From NCBI GenBank assembly GCA_964643965.1, contig CAZXVH010000180.1:1-5296 (forward strand): DNA of 5,296 nucleotides, written 5' to 3'. The notes beneath the pieces are model-generated. The model worked only from the letters and a program-made list of their open reading frames with translations. It was not told the origin of the DNA and searched no databases. The stretch is from GCA-2746795 sp964643965 (GTDB taxonomy: Bacteria; Chloroflexota; Anaerolineae; Promineifilales; Promineifilaceae). Below, one piece after another: positions 1 through 5,158 of this stretch. Position 1 is the stretch's first letter. Each line of letters opens with the position of its first letter. Made by a program: the position numbers and the translations under genes.

Positions 1-48
1 CGACTATCCGACTATCCGACTATCCGACTATCCGACTACCCAACTATC
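1..48. repeat. 8-bp tandem repeat array A (CGACTATC, 6 units)
   Basis: Six consecutive 8-bp units in exact register. Four are CGACTATC, then CGACTACC, then CAACTATC. The array begins at the first base of the window and may continue to the left. The core GACTA is intact in five of six units. The last units overlap the 3' end of the minus-strand parA gene: read on the minus strand they give its final codons (Ile-Val-Gly) and its TAG stop. Read in the parA direction, the unit TAGTCGGA places a TAG in each of the three frames every 24 bp, so readthrough would stop quickly. The same unit family recurs at 827-938 and 959-1014. Confidence 0.95.
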
Positions 49-812
49 TCTTTGGCGACGGCGCGGTACGCTTCGGCGCCGGGGGTGGTGGGGTCGTAGG
101 CCAGGATGCTTTGGCCGGCGACGGCGCTTTCGGCGAAGCGGACGGAGCGTTTGATGACGGGTTTGTAGATGTGGATGGTATCGCCGTATTGGTCTTGAAC
201 GGCCGTTTGTATATCCCTCGTTAATGTGGTGCGTGTATCAGCCATCGTCAGCAGAATGCCCAAAATCTCCAGGTCGGGGTTCAACTGTTTGCGCCGCACC
301 GTCTGGATGGTGGACAGAATCATCAGCGCCCCTCGCGCTGCCAGATACTCCGTCTGGATGGGGATGATGACGCCGTCGGCGGCCGTCAAGGCATTGACCA
401 CCAGCAGCCCCAACGAAGGATTGCAGTCGATCAAAATGTAGTCGTAATTGGCTTGAATGCTTTGCAGCAAGGTTGCCAGCACCCGTTCCCGGCTGAAGGT
501 GTTGATGAGCGACAGTTCCACCAGGCTCAATTCTGGCTGGGCGGGCAGCAGGTGGAAGCCTTCATCCGTTTCATAGATGGCCTCGGCCACATTGCTCTCA
601 AAGCCATCGACCTCTTGTTTAAGCGGCTGGTAGATGGTTGGGGAGAGATTGTCTGGATCGAAACCGCAGTGTTGGGTGAGATTACACTGGGGGTCCAGGT
701 CGATTGCCAGCACCCGCTGCCCCATTTGGGCCAATGCGGCGGCCAGGTTCATGGTGGTGGTGGTTTTGCCCACGCCACCCTTCTGCATGGCGACAGCGAT
801 AATTTTTGCCAT
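36..812 (-). CDS. parA: ParA/Soj-family chromosome or plasmid partitioning ATPase
   Basis: A 258-residue cytoplasmic P-loop ATPase of the ParA/MinD superfamily, a normal length for the short Soj-type ParA without an N-terminal DNA-binding domain. Visible motifs are the deviant Walker A KGGVGKTTT (residues 11-19, with signature Lys11 and catalytic-loop Lys16), the A' strand AIDLDPQ (36-42, Asp38 and Asp40), and the Walker B strand YILIDC (125-130, Asp129). Further family blocks are PIQTEYLAARG (151-161), TMADTRTTLT (189-198) and the C-terminal KRSVRFAES...AYDPTTPGAEAY (221-249). Family members bind DNA non-specifically as ATP dimers and are triggered to hydrolyse by a ParB-type partner, so they move DNA or other cargo. 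The ATG at 812 follows AGGGAGG at 816-822, a strong ribosome binding site. Walker B continues as DCNPS where DCPPS is usual, a mild variation. No parB is in the window; one could lie beyond position 1. An orphan ParA that positions other cargo is the main alternative. Confidence 0.95.
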   Translation of the reverse strand: MAKIIAVAMQKGGVGKTTTTMNLAAALAQMGQRVLAIDLDPQCNLTQHCGFDPDNLSPTIYQPLKQEVDGFESNVAEAIYETDEGFHLLPAQPELSLVELSLINTFSRERVLATLLQSIQANYDYILIDCNPSLGLLVVNALTAADGVIIPIQTEYLAARGALMILSTIQTVRRKQLNPDLEILGILLTMADTRTTLTRDIQTAVQDQYGDTIHIYKPVIKRSVRFAESAVAGQSILAYDPTTPGAEAYRAVAKEIVG

Positions 813-815
813 TAT

Positions 816-822
816 GCCTCCC
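816..822 (-). promoter_or_regulatory. Ribosome binding site of parA
   Basis: The minus strand reads AGGGAGG four bases before... the ATG of parA (gap ATA plus flanking base, 813-815), a near-perfect Shine-Dalgarno sequence. It supports the start at 812. The 8-bp repeat array begins only five bases further upstream, so any repeat-bound protein or leader structure would sit next to the ribosome entry site. Confidence 0.75.
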
Positions 823-826
823 TGCT

Positions 827-938
827 TAGTCGAATAGTCGAATAGTCGGATAGTCGAATAGTCGGATAGTCGATTAGTCTTGTAGTCGGATAGTCGGATA
901 GTCGGATAGTTGGATAGTCTTGTGGTCGATTAGTCGTT
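827..938. repeat. 8-bp tandem repeat array B (TAGTCGGA-type, 14 units)
   Basis: Fourteen 8-bp units in unbroken register over 112 bp, in the opposite orientation to arrays A and C. The first five bases are TAGTC in 12 of 14 units (the exceptions are TAGTT and TGGTC). The last three bases vary: GAA, GGA, GAT, TTG or GTT. A conserved core with a variable linker resembles a set of protein-binding iterons more than a freshly slipped microsatellite, but degeneration of an old slippage array is also possible. The array lies between the parA ribosome binding site and the candidate parA promoter region, so it would be transcribed as part of the parA leader. Read towards parA the array has no stop codons, so it creates meaningless open frames. 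Confidence 0.95.
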
Positions 939-940
939 TG

Positions 941-958
941 GCCAATGCTCTGATTGGC
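941..958. repeat. Small inverted repeat at the centre of the opposed arrays
   Basis: GCCAAT (941-946) and ATTGGC (953-958) are a perfect 6-bp inverted repeat around a 6-base loop. It sits exactly between array B and array C, which are inverted relative to each other. With a few unpaired bases next to it, the TAGTC cores of array B can pair with the GACTA cores of array C, so the whole stretch 880-1014 can fold into a long imperfect hairpin in RNA, or a cruciform in DNA. There is no T-tract, so it is not a typical intrinsic terminator. Confidence 0.7.
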
Positions 959-1014
959 GGACTACTCGACTACTCGACTACCCGACTACCTGACTATAAG
1001 ACTAATAGACTATC
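959..1014. repeat. 8-bp tandem repeat array C (GACTA core, 7 units)
   Basis: Seven 8-bp units in register over 56 bp: GGACTACT, CGACTACT, CGACTACC twice, TGACTATA, AGACTAAT and AGACTATC. GACTA is conserved in all seven while the flanking three bases drift, most strongly at the right end. The orientation is the same as array A and opposite to array B. The right end overlaps the place where the -10 region of a minus-strand promoter using the -35-like hexamers at 1030-1046 would fall. Confidence 0.93.
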
Positions 1015-1029
1015 AAGAATGGGGAAAGG

Positions 1030-1046
1030 CGTCAACGAACTGTCAA
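1030..1046 (-). promoter_or_regulatory. Two -35-like hexamers facing parA
   Basis: On the minus strand the sequence reads TTGACA (1041-1046, a perfect -35 consensus) and, 11 bp further on, TTGACG (1030-1035). On the plus strand these appear as a direct repeat GTCAAC (1031-1036 and 1042-1047). With a 17-bp spacer TTGACG leads to a TAGTCT hexamer inside array C, which is only a weak -10. The direct repeat could instead be a regulator-binding site. A promoter here would give parA a leader of about 180-200 bases running through both repeat arrays. Confidence 0.35.
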
Positions 1047-1068
1047 CCGAGGTTTACACTTTCCATAA

Positions 1069-1084
1069 TGTTTCCCGGGAAACT
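1069..1084. promoter_or_regulatory. parS: parS-like palindrome (candidate ParB-binding centromere site)
   Basis: TGTTTCCCGGGAAACT contains a perfect 14-bp palindrome (1070-1083). It matches 13 of 16 positions of the widespread chromosomal parS consensus TGTTTCACGTGAAACA: both TGTTTC and GAAAC arms are intact, and the differences are two symmetric core bases (CCGG for ACGT) and the last base. It lies in the divergent upstream region, about 260 bp from the start of a Soj-type ParA gene, and parS sites commonly cluster around such genes. Identification rests on sequence similarity only, since no ParB is visible; the changed core might belong to a different palindrome-binding regulator. Confidence 0.5.
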
Positions 1085-1086
1085 TA

Positions 1087-1106
1087 TTGTTGAAGTAGTA
1101 CAACAA
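1087..1106. promoter_or_regulatory. Operator-like dyad TTGTTG-N8-CAACAA
   Basis: A 20-bp dyad with perfect 6-bp arms TTGTTG (1087-1092) and CAACAA (1101-1106) plus internal symmetric bases. Its size and shape are those of a dimeric repressor site, but it lies about 75 bp upstream of the candidate promoter for the oxidoreductase operon and no regulator gene is in the window. It starts two bases after the parS-like palindrome ends. Confidence 0.3.
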
Positions 1107-1161
1107 GGGCTGGGGCGGTGGGTGGAGGATGAATTAGGGATGATGAATGGCATGAAAATCG

Positions 1162-1189
1162 TGTACAATATAACGCAGTGTGTTATAAA
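1162..1189 (+). promoter_or_regulatory. Candidate promoter with overlapping operator for the oxidoreductase operon
   Basis: An extended -10 element, TG (1181-1182), one base, then TATAAA (1184-1189), lies 16 bp after TGTACA (1162-1167), a weak -35. An alternative -10, TACAAT, is at 1164-1169. A perfect inverted repeat TATAAC (1169-1174), 7-base spacer, GTTATA (1182-1187) spans the spacer and the -10, which is a classic place for a repressor to block RNA polymerase. The leader to the ATG at 1279 would be about 80 bases. The elements are read by eye. Confidence 0.4.
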
Positions 1190-1264
1190 TGTTTTGTGAC
1201 ACGATCCTGAGCAGCAAATACAATGCCACTGATACCTGCGTTTGTTTGCTCATATTAAAAAGGT

Positions 1265-1270
1265 AAGGGG
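1265..1270 (+). promoter_or_regulatory. Ribosome binding site deciding the GMC oxidoreductase start
   Basis: AAGGGG ends eight bases before the ATG at 1279, a normal Shine-Dalgarno distance. An in-frame GTG at 1270 lies at the end of this motif itself and has only a weaker AAAAAGG (1257-1263) upstream. This favours the ATG at 1279 over the GTG, which would add just three residues. Confidence 0.55.
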
Positions 1271-1278
1271 TGAAGCAG

Positions 1279-3054
1279 ATGAAAAATGGAAACCGCGTAC
1301 AAATAGATGATGAAGTTTTTGATTATGTTGTTGTGGGATCCGGCTTTGGGGGAAGCGTCTCGGCGATGCGCCTCTCTGAAAAAGGATACCGCGTTCTGGT
1401 TTTAGAACGGGGCAAACGGTTCCAAGCCAAAGATTTTCCTAAATCGAACTGGAATGTATTTAAATATTTGTGGCTGCCGGCCGCCCGCTGTTTTGGCATC
1501 ATGGGCATCAATTTCTTTGATGACATCTGGATTCTAAACGGCAGTGGGGTGGGGGGTGGCAGCCTGGTTTACGCCAGCACCCATATCAAGCCACCGAAAG
1601 CGTTTTTTGAAGCGCCAGAGTGGAAAGGGCTGGCGGATTGGGAAGCGGAACTGACCCCGTTTTACGCGATAGCAGACCGCATGTTGGGCACGGCCGAAAA
1701 CCCCAAATTTTGGCCGGCCGATCACCGTTTGTATGAGATCGCGCAGGAGTTAGGCCAGGAAGCCAGTTTCAAACCCACGCCGGTAGGCATTTTCTTTGGC
1801 GAACCGGGCGTGAATGTGCCGGACCCGTTTTTTGACGGGGAAGGGCCGCCCCGAACGGGTTGTATCCACTGCGGCGGCTGCATGGTGGGTTGTCGCCATA
1901 ATGCCAAGAATACCTTAGATAAAAACTATCTCTATTTTGCGGAAAAGTGGGGGACAGAGGTGCGCTCGGAAGCCAATGTGCTGGATATACGGCCGTTATA
2001 TGGCCCACAGGCGGATGGGGCACGCTACGAAATTTTGTATGAAAAGGTTACAGATTGGGTGATGAAACGGCAAACGGCCGTTCGTACCAAAAACGTCGTT
2101 GTCTCAGCCGGGGTCTTGGGCACGTTGAACTTGCTGCTCAAATGCAAAAACGAGATCGGCTCCCTGCGCCTGCTCTCTGACCGCCTGGGCTACAACGTGC
2201 GCAGCAACAGCGAAGCGCTCATGGGCGTCACCGCGCGAGAGGGAAACGTCACATATTCAGATGGCGTGGCTATTTCCTCCTCATTTTGGGTGGATGAGGC
2301 CACCAGCGTGGAGCCGGTGCGTTATGCGCCCGGCCAATCCTTTATGCGCAATCTGACGCTGCCTTTGATCCAGTTTGACGGCGGCATCGCCAACCGCTTT
2401 AAGCGCTCGTTGGTGGAAGCGGTGCGCCGGCCGCGAGATTTCTTCACCGTGCGTATACAGTCCAACTGGGCGCAGCGCAACACCATTCTGTTGATTATGC
2501 AGACGGTGGAAAATCGCATGGCTTTTAAGCGGGGGCGCAGCATTTGGACGCTCTTCACCCAAAACCTGGTCAGTGTACGGGACAAAAACGTCCCCATCCC
2601 GCCCGTGATTGAGGCCGGCCGCGGCGTGGTGGAAGCGTTTGCCGAAAAAGTGGATGGCGTGGCCTGGGCCGGCATGAACGATATGCTCGACATCCCCAAT
2701 ACGGCCCATATCCTGGGCGGCTGCGGCATTGCCGCTGATGAGACAAAAGGCGTCATCGACATCAACCACCAGGCGTTTAACTATCCCGGCCTCTATATCG
2801 CCGATGGCTCGGTGATTCCCGGTAATTTGGGCGTCAATCCCAGCTTGACGATTACGGCGATGACGGAGCGTGCCATGAGCAAGGTGCCGGCCAAAGCGGA
2901 AGCAGCGGAGCCAACCCCGTTGACAATGCCTGAAGGATATGAGCCAGTGGTGGCGGGAAACGGCCGTTCTCCCCTCAAAGCCGCGCTTCCCTTCCTACTC
3001 CTGGCCGCCATCCCGTTAGCCATTCTATTTTTGCTCAAAGCCTGGAAGAAATAA
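1279..3054 (+). CDS. GMC-family FAD-dependent oxidoreductase (cholesterol oxidase-like), tail-anchored
   Basis: A 591-residue flavoprotein (594 if the GTG at 1270 is used; numbering below counts from 1279). It has the N-terminal FAD dinucleotide fold VVGSGFGGSVSA (18-29) with ELERG-type strand end LVLERG (40-45), the second FAD motif NGSGVGGGSLVYAS (87-100), and the C-terminal GMC domain HILGGCG (477-483), GLYIADGSVIPGNLGVNPS (504-522). His477 and Asn520 correspond by position to the catalytic His/Asn pair of cholesterol oxidases and other GMC enzymes. A cysteine cluster CIHCGGCMVGC (195-205) precedes AKNTLDKNYL, a block I associate with the ChoD-like branch. There is no signal peptide. A linker rich in Ala, Pro and Glu (535-563) leads to a hydrophobic helix (about 567-586) and a lysine-rich end, absent from soluble family members. 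Such enzymes oxidise alcohols, including sterols or long-chain alcohols; the substrate cannot be read here. It is the first gene of an operon with the following aldehyde dehydrogenase. Confidence 0.93.
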   Translation: MKNGNRVQIDDEVFDYVVVGSGFGGSVSAMRLSEKGYRVLVLERGKRFQAKDFPKSNWNVFKYLWLPAARCFGIMGINFFDDIWILNGSGVGGGSLVYASTHIKPPKAFFEAPEWKGLADWEAELTPFYAIADRMLGTAENPKFWPADHRLYEIAQELGQEASFKPTPVGIFFGEPGVNVPDPFFDGEGPPRTGCIHCGGCMVGCRHNAKNTLDKNYLYFAEKWGTEVRSEANVLDIRPLYGPQADGARYEILYEKVTDWVMKRQTAVRTKNVVVSAGVLGTLNLLLKCKNEIGSLRLLSDRLGYNVRSNSEALMGVTAREGNVTYSDGVAISSSFWVDEATSVEPVRYAPGQSFMRNLTLPLIQFDGGIANRFKRSLVEAVRRPRDFFTVRIQSNWAQRNTILLIMQTVENRMAFKRGRSIWTLFTQNLVSVRDKNVPIPPVIEAGRGVVEAFAEKVDGVAWAGMNDMLDIPNTAHILGGCGIAADETKGVIDINHQAFNYPGLYIADGSVIPGNLGVNPSLTITAMTERAMSKVPAKAEAAEPTPLTMPEGYEPVVAGNGRSPLKAALPFLLLAAIPLAILFLLKAWKK

Positions 3055-3058
3055 TAGC

Positions 3059-3063
3059 GAGGA
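3059..3063 (+). promoter_or_regulatory. Ribosome binding site of the aldehyde dehydrogenase
   Basis: GAGGA ends five bases before the ATG at 3069 and lies inside the 14-bp gap after the preceding stop codon. It fixes the start and shows that the two genes are translated from one message. Confidence 0.7.
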
Positions 3064-3068
3064 AATTC

Positions 3069-4688
3069 ATGAGCCAAGAAATACGTTCTATCCCCTTCAT
3101 CAACCCCGCCACTGAGGAACAGTTTGGCGAAGTCGTCATGTCTACCCCTGACGAAATTACCCTGGCGCACAAAGAGATGCGGCAAGCCTTTATGATCTGG
3201 CGTAGAAAGCCTTTGAAGGAGCGTATCCGTATCCTGCGCCAGTTCCAGGAAGTGATTATCGACGCCATGGACGAGATCACGGAAACCATCAACAAAGATA
3301 CCGGCAAAAGTCGTCAGGATGGTTGGATCGAAGTCAATATGTCAGTAGACCGGCTGCACCAATATTACAAATTGGCGCCGCAATGGCTGGCCCGCCGCCG
3401 TGTGCCGCCCGGTCTTTACCCGTTTAAGCGGTATTATACAGAGCCACATCCTTTTGGCGTAGTGGCGGTGATTGGCCCCTGGAATTACCCGTTTGACTTG
3501 TGTGTGCCGCCCATGTGTTCGGCGCTGCTGGCGGGTAACACGGTGCTGCTTAAACCATCAGAAGTGACGCCAGCCGTGGGCGTTTTGCTAGAGCGGTTGA
3601 TCCAGCGAGTCCCAGAACTATCGCCATTTGTGCGGGTGCTGCATGGCGATGGCTCGGTGGGCGCAGCCATGGTGGCCTCGCGGCCAGACCTGGTTTTCCT
3701 CACCGGTTCTACGGCCACCGGACGTAAAATCGCTCAGGCGACGGCCGATTCGCTGACGCCGTTTATTTATGAACTGGGCGGCAAGGATCCCATGATTGTG
3801 TTCAACAGCGCCGACATTGCCGCGGCGGCCAAATGGGGCGCGTGGGGGTCGTTTTATAATACCGGCCAGACCTGTATGGGCATTGAACGAGTGTATGTGC
3901 AGGCAGATGTGTATGAGGAATTTGTAACGGCCGTTCTCGAGGAAGCCCGCCATTTCAAAATTGGGTACTCCAAGCGCACTGACAACCATTACAACATGGG
4001 GCCGCTCACCTTTGAGCGCCAGGTCACCATCATCAACGACCATATGGCAGACGCCTTGGGCAAAGGGGCCAAAGTGTTGATGGGCGGCAAACTAGACGGC
4101 TTGTTTATGGAGCCAACGGTGATGGTCGATGTGGACCACAGCATGAAAATGATGCGCGAGGAGACCTTTGGCCCCATTATGCCCATCATGAAGTTTGAGG
4201 ATGAAACGGAGGCGCTGTTCCTGGCCAATGATTGCGACTATGGTTTGAGCGCGGCCGTGTGGAGCGGAGATATGCGCCAGGCAAAGCGGGTGGCTCACCG
4301 GCTGGACGTAGGGTCGGTCAACATCAACGACGCCATCTCCCACTATCCGGTTTCGCTGCTGCCCTTTGGCGGCGTGAAATTGTCGGGCAATGCACGCACC
4401 CATGGGAAGGAAGAGGTGCTGCAATTTTCGCAGATGCGTTCGTATGCGGTGGGTCGGCCGCCCAGCCGCTTTGATGTGGCTACCATTATGCGGTCGCCGG
4501 GCCATTATCGCCTGGGCAAGGCGATTACCCGCTTCGTTTTTGGGGTCACACTCCGGCAGCGTATCCAGCCGGTAACTGAGCTTTTAGAAGAGATGGAAAT
4601 AACGCCGGCGGCGCGGAAAACGGCCGTTGCCGTGGGCCTGACTGGAATGCTGGCGGCGGTGGCATTAATCCTGGTACGCCGCCGCTAA
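3069..4688 (+). CDS. Aldehyde dehydrogenase family protein, tail-anchored
   Basis: A 539-residue NAD(P)-dependent aldehyde dehydrogenase. The key residues are present: the oxyanion Asn139 in GPWNYPF (136-142), the cofactor-binding Lys162 in KPSE (162-165), the Rossmann motif TGSTATG (212-218), the general base Glu235 in ELGGKDP (235-241), the catalytic nucleophile Cys269 in TGQTC (265-269), and Glu365 in EETFGP (364-369). The usual C-terminal substrate and oligomerisation block is LPFGGVKLSGNARTHG (431-446). Typical members end near residue 480-500. Here about 60 more residues follow, ending in a hydrophobic segment (about 519-536) and Arg-Arg-Arg. This resembles the C-terminal membrane anchor of fatty aldehyde dehydrogenases. 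It would oxidise an aldehyde to the acid, most likely the product of the GMC enzyme encoded 14 bp upstream. The chain length or nature of the aldehyde is inference. There is no signal peptide, so the catalytic domain should face the cytoplasm. Confidence 0.94.
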   Translation: MSQEIRSIPFINPATEEQFGEVVMSTPDEITLAHKEMRQAFMIWRRKPLKERIRILRQFQEVIIDAMDEITETINKDTGKSRQDGWIEVNMSVDRLHQYYKLAPQWLARRRVPPGLYPFKRYYTEPHPFGVVAVIGPWNYPFDLCVPPMCSALLAGNTVLLKPSEVTPAVGVLLERLIQRVPELSPFVRVLHGDGSVGAAMVASRPDLVFLTGSTATGRKIAQATADSLTPFIYELGGKDPMIVFNSADIAAAAKWGAWGSFYNTGQTCMGIERVYVQADVYEEFVTAVLEEARHFKIGYSKRTDNHYNMGPLTFERQVTIINDHMADALGKGAKVLMGGKLDGLFMEPTVMVDVDHSMKMMREETFGPIMPIMKFEDETEALFLANDCDYGLSAAVWSGDMRQAKRVAHRLDVGSVNINDAISHYPVSLLPFGGVKLSGNARTHGKEEVLQFSQMRSYAVGRPPSRFDVATIMRSPGHYRLGKAITRFVFGVTLRQRIQPVTELLEEMEITPAARKTAVAVGLTGMLAAVALILVRRR

Positions 4689-4710
4689 AGGCCATCTCCC
4701 TCAACTGACA

Positions 4711-4750
4711 AGAGAGTAGAGGCGGATGGCGTTTCCCATCTCTACTCTCT
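4711..4750 (+). terminator. Hairpin terminator after the oxidoreductase operon
   Basis: AGAGAGTAGAG (4711-4721) and CTCTACTCTCT (4740-4750) are perfect 11-bp inverted repeats. Inside, GATGG (4725-4729) can pair with CCATC (4736-4740) if the outer stem gives up one pair, making a longer bulged stem. It starts 22 bp after the aldehyde dehydrogenase stop and only CATTTCT follows, so the T-tract is weak. It lies between convergent genes and could end transcripts from both sides. Confidence 0.6.
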
Positions 4751-4776
4751 CATTTCTAATCGCAGTTTAGTAGGGT

Positions 4777-5004
4777 TCAGCCCAGTTCAAAACGGTTGGT
4801 GGTGGGGTTGGTAAAGGCGTAGGCGCACGGTACGCCCGTCAGATTGCAGACGATATTGGCCGAGCATTTGCGCGAGATGACTCTGTAGGATGGGGAGTCG
4901 GGCAGCAAATCAGGGGGGTAAAGGCGCTGTTCCATAATCGTGGCTTCCATTTCAATGTATTCACACCATTTTTTGTCTACGATAACCCATTTTGTTGTTG
5001 TCAT
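4777..5004 (-). CDS. Small cysteine-containing protein of unknown function (75 aa)
   Basis: I do not recognise a named family. The 75-residue product begins MTTTKWVIVDKKWCEY, has a charged middle with the proline-rich stretch YPPDLLPDSPSYRV (29-42), and cysteines at 14, 47, 53 and 60, the last three in a C-x5-C-x6-C pattern. It has no signal peptide and no membrane helix. Three close cysteines could bind a metal or form disulfides, but this is only a possibility. The start is supported by GGAGA (minus strand, 5010-5014) five bases before the ATG. Its 3' end converges on the aldehyde dehydrogenase, with the hairpin at 4711-4750 between them. It overlaps no other gene, and a good ribosome binding site together with non-repetitive coding sequence argue that it is real. 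Confidence 0.6.
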   Translation of the reverse strand: MTTTKWVIVDKKWCEYIEMEATIMEQRLYPPDLLPDSPSYRVISRKCSANIVCNLTGVPCAYAFTNPTTNRFELG

Positions 5005-5158
5005 ATTATTCTCCGCTTGAAAATATAAACCTCATTATTCCTGGCGTCCCCCAAAATCATACCTTGTGACAACAGTAGCATAACCAGAATATCTTGGTGG
5101 CTCTAGTGCAAATTGTCACCCAATCAGCAGATGATGATCACTTATCTGGTATGACGGT
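5005..5158. other. Intergenic region upstream of the small gene
   Basis: AT-rich relative to its neighbours, with no convincing ORF. On the minus strand TATATT (5022-5027) could be a -10 for the 75-aa gene, but I find no good -35 at the right distance. GTGACAA (5066-5072) and TTGTCAC (5113-5119) are 7-bp inverted repeats 40 bases apart, of unknown meaning. CAGATGA (5128-5134) and TTATCTG (5142-5148) form a seven-pair stem with one wobble and a 7-base loop, lying just downstream of the possible minus-strand ORF that ends at 5159. It has no T-tract. Confidence 0.4.

Noticed and set aside
1..1014. CRISPR array
   Set aside because: The units are 8 bp with no unique spacers, far too short for repeat-spacer architecture, and there are no cas genes.
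1..1014. Insertion sequence or transposon with the 8-bp arrays as terminal inverted repeats
   Set aside because: The inverted arrangement around parA is suggestive, but there is no transposase or recombinase, and no target-site duplication can be seen at the array ends.
954..1199. Plus-strand ORF of 81 codons starting at a TTG, with repeated DYxTxRL-like residues
   Set aside because: Its first third is just a translation of the 8-bp array C, the rest runs through the promoter and parS-like region, and it lacks a ribosome binding site. It is an artefact of a stop-free repeat.
2281..2769. Minus-strand ORF of 162 codons inside the GMC oxidoreductase gene
   Set aside because: It lies fully antisense to a gene with clear family motifs, its product has histidine- and alanine-rich composition typical of antisense frames, and no ribosome binding site supports it.
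4623..4688. PEP-CTERM or LPXTG-like sorting signal at the aldehyde dehydrogenase C-terminus
   Set aside because: A hydrophobic helix followed by Arg-Arg-Arg looks similar, but there is no PEP or LPXTG motif, and neither enzyme has an N-terminal signal peptide. A tail anchor fits better.
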